DNA of 64,000 nucleotides from Fomes fomentarius (taxonomy: Eukaryota > Basidiomycota > Agaricomycetes > Polyporales > Polyporaceae), in NCBI GenBank assembly GCA_022606135.1, contig JABYQN010000003.1:3100001-3164000 (forward strand), read 5' to 3'. Positions 1 through 11,665 of this stretch are shown here, piece by piece. How positions within the stretch are numbered: the stretch's first letter is position 1; every line of letters begins with the position of its first letter. The notes beneath the pieces were generated by a model. It made no database searches. It worked only from the letters and a program-made list of their open reading frames with translations, and was not told the DNA's origin. A program made the position numbers and the translations under genes.

Positions 1-205
1 AACTCTGGCCTCTTTTTGGCTGTCCCAAATTGCAGTTCTATACTGTCCCCTCTGTCGTTCAACGCACTTCAATTGTCTTGCACCACTACCAACAGCCAGA
101 CAGCACGGTCAGTGGACAAGACTTCCTTCCACTTCACTCGATCTCAATCAATCTGGGTTTGAACAGAAAGACTGATACGAATTGGTTATTCTCAACGAGG
201 CTAGG

Positions 206-3165
206 ATGACATCGCAAATGCATCTGCTAGACGACAATATCTTTATTGAAAGGATGCCTGGAAGAGGCCCTACGGACGAAGAGCGCGCGCAGTTTGTGAC
301 CCAGAACCTAGAGGAAGCAGAGGTGAAGAGCGACATTTACTTCGAGATGGTGCGTTGTGATAGTACTACATGCAGAACCACCTATCTCATTGCTACGCCT
401 AGGCCAAAACCTCAACATCCGTGCTCGGTGCTGCGAATTGTACCACACTGCGATTCAATATTACCCCCAACCACAAAGCTGAGGACGTGAGCTGCTTGGA
501 CACATGCAACAATGGTGGCATCTACCTGAACCACCCCCAAGCCCGGAAAGCGACAACTCGGAGCCCAGTAGCAAGAATCAGGAACCAGTTACCGCCCAAG
601 ATATTGAACGCCCCGGAGCTTGGCTGTCACTCCTGGGATTACCTCACGGTTCCCGTTCAAGCGAAGTATGAGTTCTCAAAGGCTGCTTTCTTCTTTAACG
701 AAGGTGCGAATCAGTCCAGTTCAAAAGTCGGATTGCTCCAAGGCGTGCGACTCGAATGCAGCGGATTCGGACATCGCGACGAACAACATGTTGCTGAACT
801 CATAGATCTGTGCTGACGGTGATATATCTCTAGGTGACACTCTTCAAGAATCGGACGACGAGGACACGGTCGACAATACCGATACATCTGTAGAGGGACC
901 AGACCAAGGTTAGCTCCTGCGCGCATATGTCGGTTGTCTCCTGCTCACCTCTCTTAATGTCCAGAAGCGAAAACCGGTGACCCGTCTTCCCTCCCGTCCT
1001 CGCAGAATGTTCCGCCCTCAATCATCCGCAATACACGTCAGGGATTGAAGGCATTCGCTCAATTCAACGATTACATGCAGAACACGCTCACCTACCAGCA
1101 TCGCAACTTCTCATACGCCATCTACATTGCTAAGAACATGTGCCGCCTGCTGTTTTTGGACCGCTCGGGTGCCTATATCACCACGCCATTCGACTGGACA
1201 GTCACTACGTCCTCCTTACACACCTTCCTATGGAAGCTGGCACACATGTCTGAGGCCCAGATGGGCTACGACGCCACAGCTAGTCTAGCCTCCAGCACGG
1301 AATGTGACATGTTCAAAGCCATGGCATACGACGCGTCCGTTCCGAAGGAAGTCCGGGAGTATGTCAAACGCGCCACGTCCGACTCAGCACCGATCTACAA
1401 AGTGCGGGTCACTTCCAAGCCTGGAACTGACACCGACAAGCTCCCTACAGCTGAAGACGATCAGCATGGTCCTATAGACGAGCAGGACTTTCTCGTCGGT
1501 CGTCATCACTTTGCGGCCGATTCTCTTGTTGGACGATGTACAAGGGGCTATGTTGCGCTGAGGCTACAGGACGGCAAGGCTGATTCGCTCTGCTTCTTGA
1601 AGGACTGTTGGCGGTCTTACGTCCCGGGACGCACCCGTCCGGAGCATCTCGTATACGAACGGCTGGCCAAGCATAATGTCCCGCACGTCGCCACTCTCAT
1701 TTGCGGTGGAGATGTAGTTGATAATCTTGGCCCGCAAACAACGGTCGTCCAGGAGTCTATTATTGTAGACAACATGAAGCCTGTCCCCCGCATTCATTAT
1801 CGCCTTGTCACGAAGGAGATATGTGTTCCGGTTCAGGAGTTCAGGACCTTCAAAGAACTCTCTGTTATCTTTATAGACGTTCTCACCGGTGCGTAGTCAT
1901 CAGCAGGTTGGTCAACTCTCACATCACTCATTCGTTTTTGGCAGCTCACTTCTACGCATACGATCAAGCTGGAGTTCTCCATCGCGACATTAGTGTTGGA
2001 AATATCATGATCGATCCTGCCAGCCGCAGAGGGCTTTTGATAGACTGGGATCTCTCCCGACTGGTAGAACAGTTAGGGAGTGGTCCTGTAGGGCCAGCCC
2101 GATCGGTATGTGCAGTATGTGAGATTGCACTGATCCGTGGTTACTGATCCTCCTTGCGGGCATACACAGGGGACTTGGTCGACCCGATCTGCACTTCTGT
2201 TGAAGTATCCTCGAAAGCCATATCGCCTCTCCGATGACTTGGAGTCTATCGTCCATGCCTACAGGTCCCTCGTGCTGCGCTACCACCGTACAAACGTCAC
2301 ACCGAAGTTGCAGAGTTTCGTCAAGACGACATACGAGGAGATCATAGAGGTCAACGGTGTCTTGATAGGCGGTTTCACGAAACTTGACCAGTTTGCCTCT
2401 CCACGTTCGCCCTTCCAAGTCATCCAAGACCCCCATCTTCAGTCTATCCTTGATGCCCTTGCAGAAGGTTGCTTCTCTTTCTATGATCAGATCAACCTTG
2501 GTCGCATGCAGGAGAAGTATGGTATTCAGAACGAGCCTGCCCGCCCCAAGCGGGACAAATCTCCTCCCATTCCGGTTTCGATCGAGATGCCCCCCGATAT
2601 TCGGGAGCTGTTGGCGAGGCGTGCGAGGCAGAGAGCCGCCTCGGCCAAACCTCCCACAGGACCTCAGTCAAAGGATGGGTCGTCCACGCCCTGTCGGCCC
2701 ACTGACCGCGACCGCGATGCTCCCCAAGCCGAGCCCGACGATCCGTGTGATGTTGATGGCTTCCTGTCATTCCACGCAGATCTGGTGGAGGTCTTCTATC
2801 TCTACGACAAATACCCCAACCTGGCGAACAAAGGCGGCGACTACTTCCGAGTCGAACGGCCACCGCCCTTAAGCGTCTTCTGGCACGCCGAGTCGTCGTC
2901 GAGCCAATCTAGCGATCTGGTTAGTGTATCGCTGTCGGAATCCACGGAGCCGTCCGATCAAAGTCCGGCTCTTGCTCTTGTAATACCTGCCCGCCCGTTC
3001 GGACGGCCGCCACTTCCGAAATCCTCGCTCGTACTTGCGGGACGATCGCCTGTCGCGAACTCTCAGTTGGGCAAACGCGCACGCGAGGATGCCTCTGAGG
3101 ATGTCTCTGCGGACACATCAGCGAAGCTACCTGAGGATGAACCCGCCTCAAAGCGTCGCGCGTGA
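206..3165 (+). CDS. FunK1 fungal-type protein kinase, copy A (multi-exon)
   Basis: Serine/threonine-type protein kinase of the FunK1 (Pkinase_fungal) family expanded in Agaricomycotina; substrates unknown. The start ATG at 206 opens an N-terminal exon with the family pattern F-IERMPGRGPTDEE. An exon carrying GGIYLNHP and SWDYLTVPV follows (about 420-800). The main kinase exon (about 1035-1895) has the glycine-rich-like GRCTRGYVALRL, the beta-3 lysine in CFLKDCW, PGRTRPEHLVYE and ICGGDV. After an intron come the HRD loop (HRDISVGNIMI, His at 1980) and DWDLSR in the DFG position (2043-2051). The last exon (about 2170-3165) begins GTWSTRSALLL and ends in a basic ASKRRA tail. A small acidic exon near 832-910 joins exon 2 to the kinase exon. 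The exon 2 reading frame differs from copy B after about 725, so that junction is uncertain. Near-complete paralogue of copies B and C, including flanks. Confidence 0.85.
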
Positions 3166-3560
3166 TCCTGGTCAGAGTAGTGTCCATCGTTATTCAATAA
3201 CGCGTCGTCCTACCCCCCAACTGGCTCACTTTTCTGCCCTCCACTCTCGCTTTCTGTTCCGATTCACTCACGCAATCCATTTCACACTCAATCCCACCTT
3301 TCCCATCACGCTAGTGAGATTGCACATTAGTCGGTTTCAGTGTTCACAGTCCCTTTGGTAATGTTTTTGTACCGTGATCATCGTCTAATGCATTGCTTGA
3401 ATAAACCCACAAGACGACGGCTGTGGTTAGAGGTAGCCTAAGAGACTCAGAAAACGAGGGCGCACGCGGGTTTGGTTAGACCCGCCATCTCTCGCTCAAC
3501 TAGGATGTCCTCGGTATTGGCCCCCGGGCTTGAACATGCGCATGCCTTTGCGCATCGAAA
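3166..3560. other. 3' flank of FunK1 A, intergenic
   Basis: The first 200 bases are a diverged copy of the 3' flanks of FunK1 B (reverse complement of 39330-39531) and C (48885-49088), so the duplicated unit extends past the stop codon. Nothing else recognisable before the monooxygenase fossil. Confidence 0.6.
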
Positions 3561-3660
3561 GGGGTACTACACGGACGCGTCCTTGAGAACATTCTCCCGC
3601 AGTGGCCGCTGGCCACTGTCCTACCCGAAATCCAGCATGCCGCCCAAGTGTGCCCAGGAG
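3561..3660 (-). pseudogene. Fossil fragment of a TetX-like FAD monooxygenase
   Basis: On the minus strand the translation reads AHLGGMLDFG, a stop, DSGQRPLRENVLKDA, then another stop. This matches residues about 48-73 of the four intact monooxygenases in the window (AHLGGMLDLGYDSGQRALREN). The Tyr codon TAC has become TAG. The flanking parts of the gene are not recognisable. It lies tail to tail with FunK1 A, as FMO2 lies with FunK1 B and FMO4 with FunK1 E. Confidence 0.8.
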
Positions 3661-4060
3661 CCACAAGGTGGAGTGCTCTTGTGCGCGGGTAGTGGTGACG
3701 TCCCTGCGGCCAGGTTGGCAACTGGTCCCGTCGCCGCCTATGCATGTCTATTCAGCTCATCCCGTCATCGTTTGTATGTATTGCCTGTATCCGGACGCCA
3801 AAGTGCTGCAACACAATGTCGATCTGAATGCTACGGAACGAAAGGACGTGTACAAGATAGAGACGGCAAACACGCTCACGATCGAGGGAGTCCTCGAGAG
3901 ATTTCTCCAAGATATGATACAAGGAGAGACTACACCTAGACACATACCACTACGTCAGCTTCATCACGGTGGATGCGTTTCAAAGTGAACACATAGGGTG
4001 GCGCGAATCAAATTCCAACTATTCATCAGCTGAAAGTGTCGCAAGACCTGAACAGAATGC
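3661..4060. other. Intergenic, unassigned
   Basis: A short open stretch around 3780-3960 on the plus strand has no family I recognise. No regulatory or repeat structure was noticed. Confidence 0.3.
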
Positions 4061-4537
4061 TCACCAAGTCACAGAATACCACTTAGGCATCTGGTTACCC
4101 AGCCCCAAAATCTCTCTCACGCCTTCAACGTCCTTGCGAAGCAAACGCGCAGTGCCCCTTTCACGAGAGGCGTTGTCTCGGAGCACGAACACCATTTGGG
4201 ATGAATGACGGTCTTCACAAATTCTGACGACGTTCGAGAATCGAGGAAGGGTGGGGAACTCGTAGTAGAGTAGACATGGGATGAATGACCGCGCCATGCT
4301 ATACCATGTTGCGAGCTTTTTCTCGTCGCCTTCAGGAAACTTCTCCTCCAACCCAACCTCGTAGAAGTACTTGCCCCAGCGATTGAGGCATTGAGTGCTG
4401 AGGACGAATCCGTACACGTGTGTGGGATCCGGGGAGGGACGCAGTCTCATATCGTGGTAGAGGTCGATATGGGGGAGTGGGCGGGAACATGGGGGTTCAG
4501 GGATGAAGCCCTTAGTTGAAGTTTCGAGTTCAGACAT
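4061..4537 (-). CDS. Small conserved protein of unknown function, 158 aa
   Basis: Single-exon reading frame from ATG at 4537 to a TGA at 4061. I do not recognise the family. It is a soluble protein without signal or membrane segment; visible stretches include DLYHDMRLRPSPDPTHVYGF, KFPEGD, LPRFSNVVRICEDRHS and a C-terminus KWYSVTW. A second, 5'-truncated copy in the same orientation at 11345-11665 ends at the equivalent codon (KWYSIPW), and most differences between the two preserve the frame. That supports real coding, although the function is open. Confidence 0.6.
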   Translation of the reverse strand: MSELETSTKGFIPEPPCSRPLPHIDLYHDMRLRPSPDPTHVYGFVLSTQCLNRWGKYFYEVGLEEKFPEGDEKKLATWYSMARSFIPCLLYYEFPTLPRFSNVVRICEDRHSSQMVFVLRDNASRERGTARLLRKDVEGVREILGLGNQMPKWYSVTW

Positions 4538-4768
4538 CGCGAGGAGCCAGAGAATTAAATAAGCGAAGCACGAATATCAGACAAGCCCAGTGCGGTGTGT
4601 AGGTAGAAGTATGCCAGGAATTTGAAAGTTCATGAATCATCCGGACAGCACAATTGTGGCTCGGTCCGGACGCCGAAGGTAGTTTGCGCGTCTAGTATGT
4701 ACTATGCATACTTGTTTCATTCTACATATATGCATATATACTTATTACCTCTTACACTCCGAATCGTA
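4538..4768. other. Short intergenic stretch, 5' of the 4061-4537 gene
   Basis: Presumed promoter of the minus-strand gene at 4061-4537; nothing specific is seen apart from an AT-rich run near 4700-4750. Confidence 0.3.
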
Positions 4769-5130
4769 TGTAGCAAGCCGTCAGTCATCGCTGATGTGAC
4801 TATTGGTCCTAACACCATTGTCACGGACGGAGGCTGTGGATTTGCAAACGGTAGCAACTCTGCCACGTGACCGGACTCCGGAAGACGACTACTCAGGTGA
4901 CCAGTATCATTGTCAATGTGCTTCAGGAGTTGGACTGATTTCGATACTCTTATAGGTTTGTCCTGATCACTCATCATAACTGCATTCACTCTGAGCAGCT
5001 GGGAAACCCCACCTTGGGCGATGTACAGATGCCTGGCGACTTCACTGCCACATCGAACTGGCACCTTCAAGCCGGCATCGTCAAGTTCGCTGAGGACATC
5101 CCTGCGACCGCGGCAACCAACCCCGTTCGG
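4769..5130 (+). pseudogene. Laccase (multicopper oxidase) fossil
   Basis: At 5031-5060 the plus strand reads DAWRLHCHIE. One base later, in the next frame, it reads WHLQAGIVKFAEDIPATAATNPV (to about 5127). Together these are the laccase C-terminal copper motif (HCHI-WH-AG, T1/T3 ligands) followed by the usual AED...ANPV tail. One extra C near 5058-5060 breaks the frame. A possible N-terminal remnant (ADVTIGPNTIVTDGG, 4793-4837), resembling the start of mature laccases, lies only about 200 bases upstream, so the central cupredoxin domains are missing. The C-terminal match is strong; the N-terminal one is weak. Confidence 0.7.
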
Positions 5131-5533
5131 CGTAAGTGGTAATCCTAAGCTTGGAGTCATAGAGGTATGGTCTGTCAGATCTCTGCCTGACTCTAATTCG
5201 AATACATTGCATTGCTTCTTTCTATTATGCTGTTATGTTTGACATTGTAGGCATAGACTTCTAGACTTTTCAGTATGTGTAATATCTCATAATGACCCTC
5301 ACTGCGCCGTCGTCAATGGGCTCCCAATAATACGTCTCTCAAGCATGCCGCTTAGTAATATTGTGATGCGTGACGAGTATAGCAGGACTATTTGTAGCAC
5401 GATACCGATACAAGCGCTAAAACACAACCGAAGGACAGATGATAGCAAACAAGCACAACACAACGACTACAATGATCTTACAACGACAACTGAGACACTA
5501 GCAAATAGACACAACAAAGGGGCTCACCTCCAT
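5131..5533. other. Intergenic, unassigned
   Basis: 3' flank of the minus-strand kinase-like gene at 5534. No feature recognised. Confidence 0.3.
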
Positions 5534-7105
5534 CTACATGGCCGGTCGATTGGACCCGAATGCACTTGCGACGGTCTTGTACAGATGGTGCGCGCTGTAA
5601 ACGACAGTCTCGGGAATCGACTCATCACGAGGACGAAGGCGCCATCGAAGGTACCCGCTGATTCCGCTGAGGTCCTTAGCCCGTATATCCCGGAATTTCG
5701 CCAGCGCGTCTTTCGCAGATACTCGCTCAGAGGGATTCGGCCGCTTCATTGCATCCACAAGCGGCTGAAGCTTGTCGAGACCATAGTACTTCTGCAGGCG
5801 GGACAGTGAGTGTGTAATAACTCTACACAAACGCGATCAATGATACGCACCCCTACAAGCTCTTTGGCGTAGACGTCACCGAGCGCGTAGACATCAACCT
5901 TATAGGCGTCATAGGGTACTGTCGAAGATAGTTCTGGAACCTGTTGATTTCGTCCTTTCCGACCTAGGAGCATTGGTTTCGATTCTTCCTTGAAACGGTG
6001 GGAGATGCCAAAGTCGATGTAGAAGTATCGGACCGGATTGTCGATGCGAGGTAGAGGTGTAGCATCGTAGACGTTATCGGAGGTGTACTCAAGTCGGACA
6101 GGGTGATGGCCCTGTGGATATAGGGGGCGGCCATCCATCATGATGTTCGGAGGGGCGATGTCGCTGGGCAGGGTAGGTCACAGAAGCATGATTTATGCAT
6201 GAGAATAGTGTGAAAGCTTACCGATGGGCAATGAAATGCTCGTGAAGGAAAATGAGGCCCTCGGGAGGTTGTGAGATTGAGCTCATGGCACCGAGGAGGA
6301 GACATCTTACCGTAACTGTCTGGTCTATGAAGTCGAGCACTTCTCCCAACGCTCCGAAGGGCGGATCATTCATTGGTCGGAGATACGGCGTAACCATGAT
6401 CACCGACTTCGGATCGACGGGGTCCGAGAAGACCTCCAATAGTGGTATGCAGTGGTTATCGGGTCTTTGTATAGATGACAGAAACCGGGATATAGCGATC
6501 TCGACGTTGTCCTTTTCTGTGACTTTTAGGGAGACACGGAAGTTGTCTCGAACACGAGTGGCATCAATAACGTGTGGAAACTAGGATAGGGTCCATCAGT
6601 GTATGCTTGAAGACAAAACAATTGACTTACATGTATTATGACGGAGTCTTCGCAGTATGTGGGATCCAAATTCGTCCCCGTCCACGAAGGTGACCAGTCA
6701 GGATGATACCGCCGGCGTAACAGGTAACCACGAGATTCGAGAGCTATATATCGGTCTCTCCATTCAATCTCCGCCGGCAAAAGGCTGTACGCTCCTTCTT
6801 CAGTTATTCTGGCGTATCCTTGAACCCCTTCGGGTGAAAGATATGCATATGATGGTAGGCGGTTGGTCCCTTGCATAAAGCAAAACCACGACTCGCTGAA
6901 CTCTCCTTGGAGCTGAGGATGAGACGTAAGATCCTGAGTGTCACTAGTAGAGAGTAGCTAAGCTTCGCAAGCCAGTGTACACATTTGACTTACACTAAGC
7001 TTCGTGCCGCGGAAAGTGAGGGTGAAGTAGGGCGAGTCGTGAAACAACCTTGAATGCAGAACCGCCGGCGGATGGAAGTCGCAAGTTCCCCTGCCACGTG
7101 CGCAT
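5534..7105 (-). CDS. Protein-kinase-like gene, not FunK1 (multi-exon)
   Basis: Basidiomycete protein-kinase-fold protein, probably a Ser/Thr kinase of unknown target. The C-terminal exon ends at 5534. The HRD loop is split by an intron: the exon ending HEHFIAHR near 6222 joins DIAPPNIMMDG at about 6165, giving HRDIAPPNIMMD with good GT-AG borders. The DFG motif is intact in YFYIDFGISHRF, followed by DVYALGDVY, the usual helix-F region. Upstream exons (about 6220-6900) hold the N-lobe, and an exon near 6985-7090 (YFTLTFRGTKLS) splices into DLTSHPQLQGEF. The true start is not resolved; no in-frame ATG is obvious in the most 5' exon seen. It faces away from the gene at 7376 and probably shares its promoter region. 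Confidence 0.7.
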
Positions 7106-7375
7106 ACCTATATGAGGAAAGATGGGACTCGTGGGAGGAATTCCACCGCCCACGCAGAAGGAGCGCCCAATGATCTTCGTTTCGACTGTCTCTTCCTCAT
7201 GCCTCGTGGATCAAATATGCAGGACGCGTGTAAAAGGTCTGGTTCTTGCAAATAAGACGGTACGGAGCTGCATCTCCCCCCATATTTCCCATCATCCTCC
7301 GTCCTCAGTCCGCATAGTCAGAGCAATTTCCCTATCCCCAGTCAAGTTTGAGTGGCTCGCTTCAGTGTTCCACTC
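7106..7375. promoter_or_regulatory. Divergent promoter region
   Basis: About 270 bases separate the 5' ends of the minus-strand kinase-like gene and the plus-strand gene at 7376. The region is inferred to carry both promoters; no clear TATA box. The kinase-like gene's first exon may lie inside it. Confidence 0.4.
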
Positions 7376-8600
7376 ATGTCCTCTTCAGACTCAACCAATC
7401 TTGCCTTGGGCATTCTTGGCGTTCTGACGATTATACCGGTCATCCTGGGCTCGATCATCAACAGGCTCCCTTCTGCTCGATTGCGGTATTTCGACGAGCT
7501 CGTCGCCGAAACCGATGGTTTTCTCCTCTCTTTGGAGGAGCAGGGCATCTTTCGTAATCCCTCGACTGCGATCCACTTCCGTGCCCGCTTATCCAAGTAC
7601 GTCGATCGGTAGGGTATCCTGATGTAGAGTTCCATGTGTCTGATACGTTTCCGTTGTGGTCACTTCGCAGGGTCCGCAAGCAGGCAGAACAACCTCGCAT
7701 AGAGACATACTGTGCTACATCGATATGGCAGCAGCTCACGGGTCTCTTCAATGGCTTATCCAAGAAACTGTCGCAACTCAGTTCCTCAGCACTGACGCTG
7801 AGAGCTGAGATCTCTGTAAGTTCCCATCTTACTTCGAAATGGATATGCCTTCCAATCATCTCATGTCCGTTTTAGACCACTGCGTCAGAAGATCTTGCCC
7901 AGGCTGCTGCGGGAGAACCAGTCGGGTCATCGTCGCATTCAGAATCAATTGACGCACACGAGGCTTTCCCCGGTGCGTTTGCCAATCATCTCTGCCACAG
8001 CACCAGTAACATGTCTAATGCGGAATTTCAGAGTCTAATGCTGATTGCGCTACCATCCCTACTTCCGATAACGAACCTGGAAGTCAATCTTCTAGTGATT
8101 CTCTCCCTTCCGTAGCTACGTCGGAGTCCCTCCCTCCTGGCACATCTCACGTAACCGATGAATTTGTGGCCACTCGACCGTCTCCAGGAGCCCCGCATTT
8201 CGGCGACACCCCTATTGTCGTTTACCACGGCAGAAAACGACACCAGTCCGAGCAATACGCCCGTCGCAATAAGCGCTACCTGGCAGCTCGCAACCTCTCC
8301 GTACTCTCTGTGGTACAAATGGAGCACAGGAAGAGCGGTGTCATGCACAGCGACAACTTTAAACGTGCCCTCCGCACTCGCACGTACGATAGCGTGTTGT
8401 CGGGTTCGACATGCGTGTCCGAGTCGGATTCACTGCCTGTGCACGTGAAGCCCACTGGAGATCATCGCCATTCCGGCCTTCGCCGTGTGTTGGGTTTTCT
8501 CCAACACCGCTGGAGGGATGAGGCCAGTGATACGCGTTCTTCGTATCGGGTGGCTCATTGGCTCAATGGGCTGGTGCCTACTACTTGGACCACCGATTGA
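7376..8600 (+). CDS. Unknown protein with one N-terminal membrane segment (4 exons)
   Basis: A clean four-exon model can be read: exon 1 from ATG 7376 to about 7596 (donor GTACGT), exon 2 about 7671-7816 (donor GTAAGT), exon 3 about 7876-7971 (donor GTGCGT), exon 4 about 8032-8600. Phases are compatible throughout. The protein is about 330 aa. Residues about 7-29 form a hydrophobic segment, so a membrane anchor is likely. The middle is Ser/Glu-rich and looks disordered. The C-terminal third is basic (YHGRKRHQSEQYARRNKRYL) and ends LNGLVPTTWTTD. I do not recognise the family. Confidence 0.65.
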
Positions 8601-9246
8601 GCGAGTCTTCGCTTCCCAGAGGTGAGGTAAGTCTGGTACTAATTTCGCCAAACCTCTCTTTTTGTGGACTATCTCTGTCGCGTCCCTGTGCGACTGTACT
8701 ATATTGTATTCGCCAGTATTTAGTCGTTCATATTGCTCCCGCATATGCCCCCCGGTTCCCCTGCTCCCCTCTCTCCGTCGTCCTCCGCTTTCCTTTGCCC
8801 ATGTACTGCAGCTTCGGACTCCTGTGGTGTTGCTTGTGCTTTTGTATGTACGTAACGATATGTTTGGCTTACATTATATGGGCGGCATGGTATAAATTAC
8901 TCTTGCCTAGGTCTTCTGAGTGACAATAGGACAGCGTAATGAATTGTACGACGTATGCGAGAAACTAGGCGAGCATGGAACGAATAGATATTAGATATAC
9001 GAAGGCAAACAAGACTCACGATGTTGTTAGCCCGATCCCGGCCGTCCCGTCCTAGAGATCGAGTCTGTGTGAGCGGCCCGCAGCCTTGTCTGTTGACCGG
9101 AGCGCCCGAAGCGACTTTCCGAGGGCCTGGTGAGGCGGTGTTTGCCTCCTGAACGTTGAACTTCCTACTCCCGTGAGGGCACACTACTCGCACGGCAATC
9201 GGCAATCCTCGCATCTCTGCTTTGTTCAGTACGCGCAAACCATCTC
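8601..9246. other. Intergenic between plus-strand genes
   Basis: Holds the 3' flank of the membrane-anchored gene and presumably the promoter of the F-box gene at 9247. No RNA gene or repeat was recognised. Confidence 0.3.
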
Positions 9247-10673
9247 ATGGATACACAGCTCACACAGCGGCGCCGGGGATATGGTATGGACAACAGTCGA
9301 CTCCCAATCGATATCTGCGAACATATCATCGACGCCTGCTACGAGCCCAATACGTGGCTACATGAAACTTCCTATCCTAGCTGGCGTCAGACCGCCATCG
9401 TCTGCTTCGACTGGTACCCTCGCACTCGCTATAACATACTGTACGAGGTAGATATACACCGAGCGTCTCAGCTAGACCATCTTCTCCGGACACTCCTCGA
9501 GACACCCCATCTTGGAGACCTCATCAATGCCGTCTGGATCCAGCCCGGCTCACGCCAGTACATTCCATTCGCTCGGTTGCTTCACCCCAGATTCCTGAGC
9601 AACTGCTCCCACTTATCTCTATATCGCCTTGATTGGAAAGCTTTCCCACCTAGATATGCAGATACTAGCCTATACTCCCTCCGTGGATCGAGACTCATCA
9701 CTCATCTGACCATAACGATCGACTCTGGGTGCTGTGCTGCTATCCTACACTTCATATACTCCCTTCCCTTACTCCAGGAGCTGGCGCTAAGGTCCACTAC
9801 CGCTCATATCCCTTGGAATGTACTGACGATCTTGAGCACGCGACCGTGCCCCTTCAACAAACTGACAACGCTCCGTTTATTTGTGAGTTTTATCATGAGC
9901 CGTGATGGGGTGGTACAGAACAGTTGATATTTGGGCCAGGAGTACAGCGCGAGCATGAGGCCTCCGCCGGCCATGTTCGGATGCTCCGTGACCTCACTGG
10001 CACTCGACCTTGACTACAGTGCATCTGGTGAGTCATGGAAAACGGCGGCGATATACCAATGTGAACTGAAATCACGTTCAGATGTAATTCTGGAGGCCAT
10101 CCGGTCATTCCGACAGCTACAGGACCTGAAGATGTGGTCTGTGTTGCACCTGCCTCTGCATCAACATGATGCGCCGGCAGGATCTGAAGCTGGGCGCATC
10201 CGGACGCTTATCCCTGTCCTAGATTCCGCCCGGAGGTTACCAGCTCTCACCCACGTGACGATCGCATTCACCAGGCTGGGGATCCCAGGGGACAGGCGAT
10301 GCACATATGCCATCGACCGGGACCGCCTTCTAGACCACGTCGTAGGGTCTGACGAGATTGTAGACGTTCTCAAGGGGTTCCCGGCGCTCCATCATATTTC
10401 CTTCTGCCTCCACGAGAATGAACAGTTGCATCATAACGAGGAGTGGTGGGTGACAGAGATAGCCGGCAGGCTGCGGGGACAACTCCGTGCTACCATCGCA
10501 GTCCGGTTGCATGTTGACAAGAGTAAGTCGTCGTCGTTTCATAAAGGGACAAAACACGGACGTCTAATTTTGGTCACGCAGGCCAAGACCTCTTGTGGTA
10601 TACGCATGCTGAAATCGACAAATTTCTAGCAAGCGTGGGCGAGGAAAGTCTCCCTTGTGATTTGAGGCTATGA
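9247..10673 (+). CDS. F-box-like protein with leucine-rich tail (4 exons)
   Basis: Probable substrate receptor of an SCF ubiquitin ligase. The N-terminus has an F-box pattern (SRLPIDICEHIIDACY ... WRQTAIVCFDWYPRTR), followed by a long Leu-rich region of the kind found in basidiomycete F-box/LRR-like proteins. Exons: 9247-9882 (donor GTGAGT after LRLF), then from EYSASMRPPP (about 9940) to DYSASG, then DVILEAIRS (from about 10081) to LHVDKS, then QDLLWYTHAEID to a TGA at 10671-10673. An alternative start is the in-frame ATG at 9286, directly before DNSRLP. The bound substrate is unknown. Confidence 0.7.
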
Positions 10674-11344
10674 TTCGAAGTTGTGGCAAGGCGTTGACCT
10701 TCCTAGTGGCCCGATTTTGTCAGTCCACGCAGCGCCAACCTCTTCTGCTTCACGTCCACGCTCTCGCAACGACATCCCTCACGCATTGTCAATCCATCTA
10801 CGCGCCCTTCGTCCACACGGTTGCTTACGGTTGCTTGAATCAAGTGATCTACAATATGTTTGCGGCCTAGATACATCGTAGCCAATCCAATTCGTCCATA
10901 TAGCTTGGCGTCATTGAATCTTACCGTCTTCTTTGTGCTCTGTACCATAGATAAGTACACTGTAGTCACATTGTCGTCACTTTGTAGATCAGTAATCACA
11001 GAGACGATCATGCATCATAGATTCCCTTCAGAGGATTGACCCTGGACACGTACATAGCAGCACTCACGATCGACACTGTGCACCAATCATCAGGCTCCAA
11101 CAATACTCCAAAATATTATACAATCATAGCCTACATCTGGACGACACATACACAGAGCATCGGCATCGTCGTCGCGGAACGGATGTGTTCTAAGAGTGAC
11201 ACGAACACTGCGTGGGGCGGGCCCCCATCTAGACGCAGTAACGCGGGGTCCGAGGTACGCTTATGACGGCGTTGGCAAATAGATCACCACTCATCAGCTG
11301 GAAGTGTTGTCAGACACGATTCACAAGACAGCGCAACAGAATTC
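10674..11344. other. Intergenic, nothing recognised
   Basis: Between the F-box gene and the truncated small-protein copy. Short open stretches on both strands have no conserved pattern. Confidence 0.3.
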
Positions 11345-11665
11345 TCACCAAGGTATCGAATACCACTTGGGCATCTGGTCGCCCAACCCCAGAATCTCCC
11401 TGACTCCTTCAACATTCTTGCGAAGCAAATGCGCAGTCCGCCTTTCACGAGAGGCGTTGTCTCGCAGCACGAACACCATCTGGGATGAATGACGGTCTTC
11501 ACAGAATCTGACGACGTTCGAAAAACGAGGAAGGGTGGGGAACACGTAGTAGATCAAGCGTGGGATGTAGGACCGGGCCATGTCACTGGCATACCATACT
11601 TCGAGCTCTTCGTCGTCGCCTTCAGGAAACTTCTCCAACCCAGCCTTGATGACATAACACTTACT
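11345..11665 (-). pseudogene. 5'-truncated copy of the 4061-4537 small protein
   Basis: Reads AGLEKFPEGDDEELEVWY ... LPRFSNVVRFCEDRHS ... QMPKWYSIPW, collinear with about the last 97 residues of the protein at 4061-4537 and ending at the same codon. Similarity stops at about 11655-11665; the N-terminal about 60 residues are absent and the upstream sequence is unrelated. The retained frame has no stop, so the truncation may be recent, or it could be expressed from a new start. Confidence 0.7.
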
